Assembly (NCBI GenBank): GCA_934462945.1
Contig: CAKSJF010000078.1
Location: 1-10,349 of the forward strand
Length of the DNA stretch: 10,349 nucleotides
Source: an uncultured Clostridia bacterium
GTDB lineage: Bacteria; Bacillota; Clostridia; UBA1381
Direction: 5' to 3'
The translations under genes and the position numbers were made by a program. Below are positions 1 through 7,130 of the stretch, one piece after another. Numbering within the stretch: the stretch's first letter is position 1; every line of letters begins with the position of its first letter. Below the pieces are notes generated by a model. It was not told the DNA's origin, did no database searches, and saw only the letters and a program-made list of their open reading frames with translations.

Positions 1-444
1 CTGCGGAGACATATAAAGTGCACAGCCGCAGATTCCGGCGCTGATTGTGATTTTGTCATAATCAAGGCACGACTGACAGATATAAGTCGGATATTTTTTC
101 TTCATACCAATTGGCGAAACACTGCCGCGGATATAGCCGGTCAATCCTAATAGCTCCTTTACCGCGATCAGTTCCACCTTTTTTTCACCGGCAGCAATGG
201 CAAGTTTCTTTAAATCAACCTCACAGCATACCGGAATACAAACCACCAAAATTCCATTCTTTGCACCGCGCCCAACCAGTGTTTTATACGATTGCTCCGG
301 CGGGATTCCCATTTTTTCTGCAACCGCCTCGCCGAAATGATCGCCAACCGTTCCGTCCGTTTCATATTCGATTGCCTCAAACGGTATTTTGGCAGCATTT
401 AAGCTCCGCATTGCATTTGTCATAATTGTTTTTTTCTTTGCCAT
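1..444 (-). CDS. ybaK: Cys-tRNA(Pro) deacylase, YbaK/EbsC family (3' end cut by window edge)
   Basis: An open frame of 148 codons runs from ATG at 444 to the window edge without a stop. The family hydrolyses mischarged Cys-tRNA(Pro) in the cytoplasm, protecting proline codons. Visible family marks are the conserved lysine in SYKTLVGRG (about residue 54, the catalytic lysine region), the GYIRGSVSPIG loop (residues 103-113) that shapes the substrate pocket, and a C-terminal part beginning DKITISAG. Family members are usually about 155-160 residues, so only about ten are missing. The start lies 1 nt after the queG stop, with a modest AAAGGG ribosome site reaching into that stop, so it is the last visible gene of the hflX operon and probably translationally coupled. 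The family assignment is firm; the exact editing specificity (YbaK, ProX or a free-standing INS-type relative) is inferred. Confidence 0.9.
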   Translation of the reverse strand, partial: MAKKKTIMTNAMRSLNAAKIPFEAIEYETDGTVGDHFGEAVAEKMGIPPEQSYKTLVGRGAKNGILVVCIPVCCEVDLKKLAIAAGEKKVELIAVKELLGLTGYIRGSVSPIGMKKKYPTYICQSCLDYDKITISAGICGCALYMSPQ

Positions 445-445
445 A

Positions 446-1330
446 TTACCCTTTGTTCCTTTCTAAAATCTCTGCATTCCGTAAAATCGGTGCAATGCCG
501 CGCCAGGCGAATGCATAGTGCTGATATGTTTTTCGGAATACCCGATTAGACAGGTTTAATTCCGGTTCATTGATCAGATTCTCTGAAAAAGCCGCAACCC
601 GGGACTCCGGAATATTACGGTTATGCGGACAAACCTCCTGGCATCGGTCACAGCCCCAAAGCATGCCGCTTTTTTGAATTGCTTTTTCCTCCTCCGGGGT
701 AAGTTCGCCTTTTTTCTGTGTGAGATAGGAAACGCAATTTTTCTGACAAAATTCGTCCTTCGTAAGCGCACCGCCCGGACACGCTTTTTCGCATGCGCCG
801 CAATTTTCGCAAGTATTCTGAAAAAGCGGTTTTGATGCCGGAATTTCGCAATCGGTGAGAATAAAACCCAAAAAACCAAAGCTTCCGAATTTCGGATGGA
901 TCAGCATGTGATTTTTTCCGATAAACCCTAACCCGGCACGCCATGCAAGATAGCGCTCGTCCAAGTTCCAGGAATCCGCATAGGTTTCTGCCCGATAGCC
1001 TTGCTCCTGCAAGGCTTTACAGAGCGGCTGCAAAAGCTCCGGGAGAACCTTATGATAATCCAGTCCCCGGGCATAGCGTGAAATTCGGCTTTTTTGCACG
1101 TTCCGGTAATAGGATACAAACACCGCCACAATCGTTTTTACCTCCGGCATCACCAAAAACGGATCAGAGCGTACCTCCGGCGATGGGTCGACAAAAACTG
1201 CCGGCTCTTTTCCACGCAAAGAACGGCAAAGATCCTCATAAATCTCTGCCGGAACAAACCCAATATCGGAAATGTTCTCATTCTCTGCACACTGCCGGAG
1301 TACTTTCTCCATCTTACAGGTATTTTTCAA
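446..1330 (-). CDS. queG: Epoxyqueuosine reductase QueG, short form
   Basis: QueG is a cobalamin-dependent iron-sulfur enzyme that reduces epoxyqueuosine to queuosine at the wobble base of GUN-anticodon tRNAs. The 294-residue protein shows the catalytic aspartate region (YADS, D119) followed by the typical AWRAGLGFIGKN stretch (129-140). Two ferredoxin-like [4Fe-4S] cysteine sets follow: CENCGACEKACP (C174, C177, C180, C184), then C195/C199 and GCDRCQEVCPHN (C227, C230, C234). It ends soon after WRGIAPILRN, so it lacks the C-terminal HEAT-like repeats of the roughly 380-residue Escherichia coli and Bacillus proteins; short forms of this kind occur in other Firmicutes. The chosen start is TTG at 1330, which has GGAGG (1337-1341) six bases upstream and makes queG overlap the end of trxA by 17 nt. 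The alternative ATG at 1312 directly follows the trxA stop but sits 24 nt from that ribosome site. Confidence 0.93.
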   Translation of the reverse strand: MKNTCKMEKVLRQCAENENISDIGFVPAEIYEDLCRSLRGKEPAVFVDPSPEVRSDPFLVMPEVKTIVAVFVSYYRNVQKSRISRYARGLDYHKVLPELLQPLCKALQEQGYRAETYADSWNLDERYLAWRAGLGFIGKNHMLIHPKFGSFGFLGFILTDCEIPASKPLFQNTCENCGACEKACPGGALTKDEFCQKNCVSYLTQKKGELTPEEEKAIQKSGMLWGCDRCQEVCPHNRNIPESRVAAFSENLINEPELNLSNRVFRKTYQHYAFAWRGIAPILRNAEILERNKG

Positions 1331-1631
1331 TCATGTCCTCCAGCTCATCCTGGGAACGCACCCCAACCAGCCGTTCTGCCAGCTTTCCGTTTTGAAACAG
1401 TAAAAGTGTAGGAATTGATACAATCGCAAAGCTTGCTGCAAGCTCTCCCTGCTCGTCCACATTCACCTTGCCAACCTTTATTTTTCCCTTATATTCCTCC
1501 GAAAGCCCGTCCACAATCGGGGAAAGCATCTGGCACGGACCGCACCAGCTTGCCCAGAAATCCACCAAAACCGGGATTTGGGAATTTGTAACCTCTGCTT
1601 CAAATGTTTCCTTTGTAATTGTTATTGCCAT
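1314..1631 (-). CDS. trxA: Thioredoxin
   Basis: A 105-residue single-domain cytoplasmic thioredoxin, the normal length for the family. It reduces protein disulfides and is itself recycled by thioredoxin reductase, which is not in this window. The active site WCGPC occupies residues 29-33 (redox cysteines C30 and C33). The buried aspartate (D24, in VDFWASW) and the cis-proline loop (SIPTLLLF) are present, and a GxxSQDEL-type segment follows near the C terminus. ATG at 1631 is preceded by a strong AAGGAGG seven bases upstream. It lies 16 nt after the lipoprotein gene and its end overlaps queG. In this operon it could supply reducing power to neighbouring redox proteins, but that link is inferred from position only. 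Confidence 0.97.
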   Translation of the reverse strand: MAITITKETFEAEVTNSQIPVLVDFWASWCGPCQMLSPIVDGLSEEYKGKIKVGKVNVDEQGELAASFAIVSIPTLLLFQNGKLAERLVGVRSQDELEDMIEKYL

Positions 1632-1647
1632 ATAGATTCCTCCTTGC

Positions 1648-2199
1648 TTAGTACGTTTCTACCGGGATTTCATTTATACCGCCGGCACTATACGGGATTT
1701 GTTCATAGAATGCCCCGTTTTCATAACGATATTCACGAATTTCATAGCTTGCACTGGACGAAACGGTCAGGCGAATCACCGGAACTGTATCCGAATCAGT
1801 GTTGTAAACCTCGCTCACGCTCAATTCCGCCTTGCCGTGCATATGATTTTCAAAAAGCGGATAAACCCCCTCATCATTCTGCACCACCAATGCCCAGTTC
1901 TGGCTGTCGTCCCACAGAAACTCTCCATTCTCATAGGCTGCGTCGGTTAAGAGCAGAATATTTTCCTCCGCTCCGCCGGAATGTGTGATATCATAGCTGC
2001 ATTCCGCAGCCTTATTCATTTTTTTGTATTGACCTTTGTTTTCCGAAATTTCAATTTTCTTTGCCGCCGGAGTCGGTTCTGCGGTTGCGCTCACTGTTGG
2101 CGACGGTTCTGTTGTCGGAGTGGTACTGGTTGGTGCATTGGCACCCTTGCAGCCTGCCAAAGCCAAAACCAATCCCAATGCCAAAATTATTCTTTTCAT
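1648..2199 (-). CDS. Small putative lipoprotein of unknown function
   Basis: A 183-residue protein that I do not recognise as a named family. It begins with a short lipoprotein signal peptide: MKR, a hydrophobic stretch, then the lipobox LAGC with the acylated cysteine at residue 17. A Thr/Pro/Ser-rich spacer (about residues 20-46) follows, typical of Gram-positive lipoproteins that hold a domain away from the membrane. The remaining roughly 135 residues are acidic and aromatic, with predicted beta character (NWALVVQNDEGVYPLF, SYEIREYRYENGAFYEQ), and would be extracellular. The start at 2199 has AAGGAGGG about seven bases upstream, and this ribosome site covers the stop codon of the yigZ-like gene (13 nt gap). 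Function could be substrate or envelope binding; nothing in the sequence decides it. The lipoprotein call is strong and the function open. Confidence 0.85.
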   Translation of the reverse strand: MKRIILALGLVLALAGCKGANAPTSTTPTTEPSPTVSATAEPTPAAKKIEISENKGQYKKMNKAAECSYDITHSGGAEENILLLTDAAYENGEFLWDDSQNWALVVQNDEGVYPLFENHMHGKAELSVSEVYNTDSDTVPVIRLTVSSSASYEIREYRYENGAFYEQIPYSAGGINEIPVETY

Positions 2200-2212
2200 C
2201 GCGTTTCCCTCC

Positions 2213-2836
2213 TTATTCGTCTACCCATTTCTGCTCCAATACCGTACAAACCGCCCTGCCATTGGTCAGCTCGGTCATCTCGCGCAGAAATGCGTCTGTA
2301 TTTTCTATTTTTGACAGAACATAAAAGGTAACATCCTGTCCGTAATCTGCATCCTCTGTGGGATAATGTGCTGCGGCAATTGCATACTGTACCTTGCCGA
2401 CAAGTGTATAATCTACCTTGACGGACACCAGATTGCAGAGTGTCCGCGTGATGATTTTTGCCTCCTGCAAGCCAAGCTTAGCGCTGCTCCCATACGCATG
2501 CACCAAACCGCCTGTTCCCAAAAGAATGCCCCCGAAATATCGGGTTACCACAACGGCAACGTCCACTAACCCTTCCTTCCGGATCACATCCAGAACCGGC
2601 ATTCCGGCGGTCTGTGCCGGCTCACCGTCATCCGAATAGCGGAAAATATGATTTTCCTCAATCACATAGGCATAGACGTTATGCCGCGCGTCCGGAAATT
2701 CCGACCGGATTTTTGCTAAGAATGCCAATGCCTCCTCTTCGGTCGGAGCAGGCGTAACAGAGGCAATAAATTTTGATTTTTTTTCGGTCAGAAAGGCGCG
2801 TCCCTCGCCGGCAACTGTTTTATAGCTTGCTCTCAT
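2213..2836 (-). CDS. yigZ: YigZ/IMPACT family protein (UPF0029)
   Basis: A 207-residue member of the YigZ/YvyE branch of the IMPACT family, about the expected length. The N-terminal domain carries the family signatures DARHNVYAY (about 49-57), YSDDGEPAQTAG (67-78) and RYFGGILLGTGGLVHAY (99-115). The remainder, from about residue 135, fits the small ferredoxin-like DUF1949 domain. Eukaryotic IMPACT binds the translation regulator GCN1. In bacteria the role is not settled; proposals include regulation linked to translation or nucleic-acid binding. ATG at 2836 has GGAGG five bases upstream, and this AAGGAGG covers the hflX stop codon (gap of 10 nt), so translation is probably coupled to hflX. 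The family call is firm and the cellular role uncertain. Confidence 0.93.
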   Translation of the reverse strand: MRASYKTVAGEGRAFLTEKKSKFIASVTPAPTEEEALAFLAKIRSEFPDARHNVYAYVIEENHIFRYSDDGEPAQTAGMPVLDVIRKEGLVDVAVVVTRYFGGILLGTGGLVHAYGSSAKLGLQEAKIITRTLCNLVSVKVDYTLVGKVQYAIAAAHYPTEDADYGQDVTFYVLSKIENTDAFLREMTELTNGRAVCTVLEQKWVDE

Positions 2837-2846
2837 CGCGTCCTCC

Positions 2847-4124
2847 TTACTCTGTCAAAAAATCGTGCAGGTTTTGAAACACTTGCTGGTCTGCTAAAAT
2901 CGTCAGCCGGATTCCCTCTGGAAGATATTCCTCTTTGAGCACCTTTTGGTTTTGGTGCAGATCGTTTAATCTGCCGCCCTCGGAATATGGGAGCAGCACA
3001 GAAAACTCTGTTTTCTTTCCCGGCGCTTCCTCGGAAATTGCCTGAAGAAGTTCCTCAATCCCTGTTCCATACTTTGCAGAAATCGAAACGCACCGGTCAT
3101 ACCCCGGCATTGCCGACGGAACAAACTCCGGAGAATCCAAAAGATCACATTTATTAAATGCTAAAATCTGCGGCTTTCCATCCGCGCCGATCTCATGCAA
3201 AACCGACGCTGCAACCTGCATCTGATGCTTTCGTTCAGCGCAGGAGGCATCTACCACATGTACCAGCAGATCTGCTACTGCTGCCTCCTCCAGAGTTGAG
3301 TGAAACGCCTCCACCAAATGGTGTGGCAGCTTACGGATAAATCCAACCGTATCAATCAAAAGAATCCGGCGGTTGTCCTCTAACACCAATCCGCGCGAAG
3401 TGGGATCAAGCGTTGCAAACAGTTTGTTTTCCGCTAAAACCCCGGCATCTGTAAGATGATTTAAGAGTGAGGACTTTCCGGCATTGGTATACCCCACAAG
3501 TGCAACTGTGATCACGCCGTCCTTTTTTCTTCTTGACCGGAGCAGGGAACGGTGCTTTTCCAGCTCCTTTAATTCACTCTCCAATGCTGAAATTCTGCGC
3601 CGGATATGCCGGCGGTCGCTTTCAAGCTTTGTTTCGCCAGGACCTCTTGTACCGATTCCGCCGCCGGTTCTGCTCATTTCCGTTCCGAGTCCGCGCAGCC
3701 GCGGCAGGCGGTATTTCAGCTGTGCCAATTCCACCTGGAGCTTTCCCTCTCCGCTTTTTGCCCGCATTGCAAAAATATCTAAAATCAGCATAGCACGGTC
3801 AAGCACTTTGACCCCTAAAAAATCTGTAATATTCCGGATTTGTACCGGAGACAGCTCATCATCAAAAATCACACAGTCAACCGAAAGCTCCGGAATTGCC
3901 ATCCGGATTTCCTCTAATTTTCCCTCTCCCATATAGGTTGCTGCATCCAGTGTCGGTTTATTCTGAATCACACAGGCTGCCACCTCTGCGCCTGCCGTTT
4001 TTGCAAGTTCTTCTAACTCGCGCATAGACTCCTCGGTAGTATCCTCCAAAAAATCAATTCTGCCGGTATGCACCCCTGCCAAAAGAACGCGTTCTTTTTT
4101 TTCTTCCTGATTTTCCAATTGCAT
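2847..4124 (-). CDS. hflX: GTPase HflX
   Basis: HflX binds the 50S subunit and the 70S ribosome and splits stalled or hibernating ribosomes using GTP. The 425-residue protein has the full family layout. The N-terminal HflX domain reaches about residue 155, and the glycine-rich signature GGGIGTRGPGETKLE spans 154-168. A basic coiled-coil-like helix (about 168-202) leads to the G domain: G1 GYTNAGKS (211-218), G2 TLDPT (238-242), G3 DTVG (258-261), G4 NKCD (324-327) and G5 SAKYGTG (349-355). It is the first gene of the operon, with an extended -10 promoter just upstream. The start is ambiguous: ATG at 4124 has GGAGG (4126-4130) only one base away, while TTG at 4118 (codon 3) has an ideal seven-base spacing. 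Either choice changes only two residues. Confidence 0.96.
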   Translation of the reverse strand: MQLENQEEKKERVLLAGVHTGRIDFLEDTTEESMRELEELAKTAGAEVAACVIQNKPTLDAATYMGEGKLEEIRMAIPELSVDCVIFDDELSPVQIRNITDFLGVKVLDRAMLILDIFAMRAKSGEGKLQVELAQLKYRLPRLRGLGTEMSRTGGGIGTRGPGETKLESDRRHIRRRISALESELKELEKHRSLLRSRRKKDGVITVALVGYTNAGKSSLLNHLTDAGVLAENKLFATLDPTSRGLVLEDNRRILLIDTVGFIRKLPHHLVEAFHSTLEEAAVADLLVHVVDASCAERKHQMQVAASVLHEIGADGKPQILAFNKCDLLDSPEFVPSAMPGYDRCVSISAKYGTGIEELLQAISEEAPGKKTEFSVLLPYSEGGRLNDLHQNQKVLKEEYLPEGIRLTILADQQVFQNLHDFLTE

Positions 4125-4140
4125 ACCTCCTCTCGATTCT

Positions 4141-4149
4141 ATTATATCA
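4141..4149 (-). promoter_or_regulatory. Extended -10 promoter for the hflX operon
   Basis: On the minus strand the sequence TGATATAAT matches an extended -10 element (TGnTATAAT). No good -35 box lies 16-18 nt upstream (TATACG at the 17-nt position), which is common where an extended -10 is present. Transcription would begin near 4134, giving a leader of only about 10-16 nt that consists essentially of the ribosome binding site. No other promoter of comparable quality was seen before hflX. Confidence 0.6.
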
Positions 4150-4199
4150 AATTTTTTTTCGTTCGTATACCCCCAAATGTAAATTTTTTAATAAATTTT

Positions 4200-4250
4200 G
4201 GGGATGTAAAAAAAGCGTGCAGAACGGTCTGTGCTTTTTTTGACATCCCC
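4200..4250 (-). terminator. Palindromic element acting as terminator behind the ABC transporter gene (element 1)
   Basis: A 51-nt near-perfect inverted repeat starting 5 nt after the stop of the ABC transporter gene. The outer arms GGGGATGT and ACATCCCC pair perfectly, the next layer pairs seven A with seven T plus GC/GC, and a small inner stem (CAGA/TCTG) closes over an ACGG loop. Because A and T runs lie on both sides of the inner stem, it could stop transcription in either direction; here it would end the leftward exporter transcript before the hflX promoter. Its ends match those of the element at 9990-10072 in the opposite orientation, so it may belong to a dispersed repeat family. Confidence 0.8.
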
Positions 4251-4255
4251 AAGTA

Positions 4256-6091
4256 TTATTCGTGCAATTTTGCCTCTGCATTCATATCGTTTAATGTTTT
4301 TAATTCATAGAATTTTCCCTTTTGCTCCATCAGTTCTTCATAAGTTCCCATTTCCACACAACGTCCGCCGTCCATAACAACAATCCGGTCTGCGTCACGG
4401 ATTGTAGAGAGTCGGTGGGCAACAATAAAGGTGGTACGTCCCTCAATCAGATGTGAAATGGCACGTTGGACGTGGTATTCCGAAATATTGTCAAGCGCTG
4501 AGGTCGCCTCGTCCAAAATCAGAATCTTCGGATCACGAATCAAAGCACGCGCAATCGAAATTCTCTGCTTCTGACCGCCCGAAAGTTTGCCGCCGTTTTC
4601 TCCGATCATCGTATCCAAGCCATTCGGAAGATCCTTTAAAAACTCGTCAATATTGGAAAGATGTACAACCTCGTTTAACAGCTCCTCATCCACATGCGCC
4701 AGTCCGTAGGTGATATTCTCGCGGATGGTACCGGTGAAAAGAATGCTGTTCTGCGGCACAACCGAAATAAAGTGCCGGTAATCGGTCAGATTGAGCGCCT
4801 CAATCGGCTTTCCGTCCACCAGCATTTCGCCCTTAGTCGGGAGCAGGAAACCGATGATCATATTCATAAGAGTTGATTTTCCAGAACCGGACGCACCGAC
4901 AAAAGCAATGCATTCTCCCGGCTCTACATCCAGCGAAAAGTCCTTGATCATATCCTCCTCCGCATTCGGATAGCGGAAATAGGTATGATGAAACTGAATG
5001 CTGCCGTGTACATAACGCAGCTTAATCTTGCCGCGGTTATCCTCAATCTGATTGGAAAGCACGATTTCAGAAACCGACTGAATGGATTCCATACCCTTTG
5101 TCAGTTCCGGGAAAATCCCGACTAACCCCTGCACATTTCCGGAGATTGTGTTAAAATAGGACTGGTAGAGGACAATATCTCCGACCTGAATTTTCCCTTT
5201 CACCGCAAGATAGGTTGTGAAAAACAGGCAGACTGCGCTGGCAACCTGGCTGACTACCCAGGAAATTGATCCGAAATAGGCATTGGTTCGGTCGACCACT
5301 AAGCCGCGTTCCCGAAGCTTTCGGATATTCTGCTCCAGCTCTGCAATTTCCTCATTTTCCAGACCGTGTGCCTTAGTAACCGGAATCATATCCAGCATGT
5401 TGGAAACCTTTGCGGAGATGTTTTCCGTTTCCCGGCGGAAATTCCGGTTGGTGTCTGCCATCGGACGGCGGAACAACCGTACCAAAACCACGTTTAGAGG
5501 AATCACCAAAAGGAAGAACAGCGTCACAGCGCCGCTTTTCGACGCGGAAATGCCGATTGCAACCAAAATCGAAAGGATTGCCGGAATAACGCTTTTTAAA
5601 AAATGCGTATTCAGAAATTCTACCGCTTCAACATCGCGCAGGAATTTCGATTGAATCCGTCCGCTCTCAATCTCCTTATGGTAGGCAAGCGAAAGATGCT
5701 GTAGTTTTTTAATCAGCGTGTTCCGCAAGCCTGCTCCAATATTCCGGAGCATTTTATCGGTAAAGCGCGCATACAGCACATGCATCGGAATATTCTGTAA
5801 AAGCAGAATCAAAAGCACAATGCCGTTTAACATGAGTGTGCGCATCATATCCGGCTTGTTGCTTGTAACAGCGTTTATCACATTCGTGGTTACCAGTGGA
5901 ATTGCGTAGGTCGGTGACGCTTTAATGATATACAGAACAGACGACCACAAAACCTGAAAGCGATTCTTATAAAACAAATGCTTCAGAATTTTTCCGCCGC
6001 CGCGCTTGCCGGGTTCTCCGGCACTTTCCTGAAAAAGCAACTCGTAATCAGGGATGGGATTGTTTTTTTCTGCTTGAGTGTTTTCTTTCAT
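4256..6091 (-). CDS. ABC exporter half-transporter (transmembrane domain fused to ATPase)
   Basis: A 611-residue type I ABC exporter subunit. The N-terminal part has several hydrophobic helices (about residues 46-75, 85-107, 168-207, 274-297 and a further one near 308-328) fitting the six-helix ABC transmembrane fold. The C-terminal ATPase has an A-loop tyrosine near 374, Walker A GASGSGKS (399-406), Q-loop Q447, signature LSGGQ (503-507), Walker B LILDE (D527, E528) and H-loop H559, so it looks catalytically complete. One half-transporter without a partner gene suggests a homodimer. Substrate is not readable; lipid, peptide or drug export are all possible. ATG at 6091 was chosen because a GGAG lies nine bases upstream and a strong promoter lies just before it. 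A longer frame to 6316 would start upstream of that promoter and overlap the AraC gene. Confidence 0.93.
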   Translation of the reverse strand: MKENTQAEKNNPIPDYELLFQESAGEPGKRGGGKILKHLFYKNRFQVLWSSVLYIIKASPTYAIPLVTTNVINAVTSNKPDMMRTLMLNGIVLLILLLQNIPMHVLYARFTDKMLRNIGAGLRNTLIKKLQHLSLAYHKEIESGRIQSKFLRDVEAVEFLNTHFLKSVIPAILSILVAIGISASKSGAVTLFFLLVIPLNVVLVRLFRRPMADTNRNFRRETENISAKVSNMLDMIPVTKAHGLENEEIAELEQNIRKLRERGLVVDRTNAYFGSISWVVSQVASAVCLFFTTYLAVKGKIQVGDIVLYQSYFNTISGNVQGLVGIFPELTKGMESIQSVSEIVLSNQIEDNRGKIKLRYVHGSIQFHHTYFRYPNAEEDMIKDFSLDVEPGECIAFVGASGSGKSTLMNMIIGFLLPTKGEMLVDGKPIEALNLTDYRHFISVVPQNSILFTGTIRENITYGLAHVDEELLNEVVHLSNIDEFLKDLPNGLDTMIGENGGKLSGGQKQRISIARALIRDPKILILDEATSALDNISEYHVQRAISHLIEGRTTFIVAHRLSTIRDADRIVVMDGGRCVEMGTYEELMEQKGKFYELKTLNDMNAEAKLHE

Positions 6092-6131
6092 AAGACATCG
6101 CTCCAGACTGAATGTTTTTTTGTACAGTAAC

Positions 6132-6159
6132 ATTATATATGATTCTGGATATTTGTCAA
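6132..6159 (-). promoter_or_regulatory. Sigma-A-type promoter of the ABC exporter gene
   Basis: On the minus strand a perfect TTGACA (6159-6154) is followed after 16 nt by a perfect TATAAT (6137-6132). Transcription would start near 6125 and give a leader of about 35 nt before the ATG at 6091. The promoter sits downstream of the AraC-gene terminator, so the exporter is probably an independent unit with high basal expression. Its position also rules out the longer upstream reading of the exporter gene. Confidence 0.8.
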
Positions 6160-6198
6160 GGCTTTTTTGAGATTCCGTATTTTTTATGATTTCTGCAC

Positions 6199-6230
6199 AA
6201 AAAAAGAAGAAGATTTTAGTAATCTTCCTC
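6199..6230 (-). terminator. Intrinsic terminator overlapping the end of the AraC gene
   Basis: On the minus strand a 10-bp stem (6221-6230 pairing with 6206-6215, including one G-T wobble) closes a five-base loop ACTAA and is followed by seven T (6205-6199). The loop contains the TAA stop codon of the AraC-family gene, so the 5' arm encodes its last residues. It separates the regulator from the exporter transcript. Confidence 0.75.
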
Positions 6231-7049
6231 AATTGTTTCAGATGGCAGCCGACCCATAATTTTTTTATAGGTTTTTGTGAAATACGAGGCGTTATTAAAG
6301 CCGCACATGCTCGCAATCTGCGAGATGGAATAGCATTTCTGCGAAAGCAGAATCTGTGCCTGCCGGCACCGGACCATATTCAGATACGTCACTAAGGATA
6401 CCCCTGTATTTCGCTTAAATTCTCTGGAAAAATAAGCGCGTGAAAATCCGACATGCTTTAGGATATCCTCCACGCTGATTTCCTCAAAATAATGATATTT
6501 GATATAGGTGATTGCCTGCTTGACATGACTGGAAAAGCCTGCATCCTCCTCTGCCTCATTGCTTGGATAATGCTCCATCAGATAAACCAAAAGCTCTAAC
6601 ACCATAATCCGGAGCTTTGTTTCGTAAAACGGCGGACGCTTGGAAAAAAGCTCCTGTATGCGCGGAAAAAACTCACATAGCGTCTGATCCTGAATCAACG
6701 GCTGAAACCGTACAGACGGAATATTAATTCCATTTGTCCGGCAAAACTTTGTATCCACAATCAGACAGTAATATTCAATCTGAGAATCACTTAGAATATC
6801 GTGAAAGACATCTGAATTAATCACCACAACATCCCCTGCCTTGACCGGAATATTCGAAAGATCGTAGGTGACTGTTCCGCTCCCCTCCACAAAGCACAAA
6901 ACCTCCACATTATCATGCCAGTTTCCGTACATTGCCGTCCGGTTTGTGCGGACGTTATAATGAAAGATAAACGGAATTAGATTATTATACATAATATGGT
7001 TTTCATAATTCATATTGACCGGCATTTCCGGCGCTGGATTCTGTGTCAC
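6216..7049 (-). CDS. AraC-family transcriptional regulator with cupin sensor domain
   Basis: A 277-residue two-domain regulator. The N-terminal half (about 25-110) looks like an AraC-type cupin sensor: a histidine in NWHDNVEVL (H45), GSGTVTYD, and AGDVVVINSDVFHDI with H83. The C-terminal 100 residues hold the double helix-turn-helix: the first at about 190-216 (ISVEDILKHVGFSRAYFSRE) and the second at 241-271 (SISQIASMCGFNNASYFTKT), followed by the usual KxxxGxxPS end. Proteins of this type bind a small molecule, often a sugar, and activate adjacent promoters. It diverges from the TIM-barrel/oxidoreductase operon with about 115 nt between starts, making that operon the likely target. The start is GTG at 7049, with GGGGGTGATC seven bases upstream; the ATG at codon 9 lacks a ribosome site. 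Effector unknown. Confidence 0.93.
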   Translation of the reverse strand: MTQNPAPEMPVNMNYENHIMYNNLIPFIFHYNVRTNRTAMYGNWHDNVEVLCFVEGSGTVTYDLSNIPVKAGDVVVINSDVFHDILSDSQIEYYCLIVDTKFCRTNGINIPSVRFQPLIQDQTLCEFFPRIQELFSKRPPFYETKLRIMVLELLVYLMEHYPSNEAEEDAGFSSHVKQAITYIKYHYFEEISVEDILKHVGFSRAYFSREFKRNTGVSLVTYLNMVRCRQAQILLSQKCYSISQIASMCGFNNASYFTKTYKKIMGRLPSETIEEDY

Positions 7050-7101
7050 AGGATCACCCCCAAAAAAGCATAATTGTTTTATAAGTCAGCATATTTGAAT
7101 C

Positions 7102-7130
7102 TTGTAATTTCTTACTTTCTATTATACAAT
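7102..7130 (+). promoter_or_regulatory. Probable promoter of the sugar operon
   Basis: TTGTAA (7102-7107), a 17-nt spacer and TACAAT (7125-7130) give a moderate sigma-A match, placing the transcription start near 7137. The imperfect -35 box would suit an activator-dependent promoter controlled by the divergent AraC protein. An alternative pairing, TTGAAT (7095-7100) with TATTAT (7120-7125), has a 19-nt spacer and is weaker. No clear operator repeat for the regulator was found. Confidence 0.5.

Noticed and set aside
943..1395. 150-codon open frame on the plus strand
   Set aside because: Lies opposite queG and trxA, with low-complexity Pro/Ser/Arg composition typical of antisense shadows.
3484..3936. 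150-codon open frame on the plus strand
   Set aside because: Serine/arginine-rich shadow of hflX codons with no ribosome site or family resemblance; hflX is unambiguous on the other strand.
4200..4250. CRISPR repeat or riboswitch
   Set aside because: Single copy at this site with no spacer array, located behind a stop codon, and structured as a simple long hairpin with A/T runs.
6092..6316. N-terminal extension of the ABC exporter by 75 codons
   Set aside because: It begins inside the AraC gene, crosses the terminator and a perfect promoter, has no family-like sequence, and the ATG at 6091 has its own ribosome site.
7050..7101. Operator repeats for the AraC regulator
   Set aside because: Only loose AT-rich similarities were seen; no direct or inverted repeat of convincing length or spacing.
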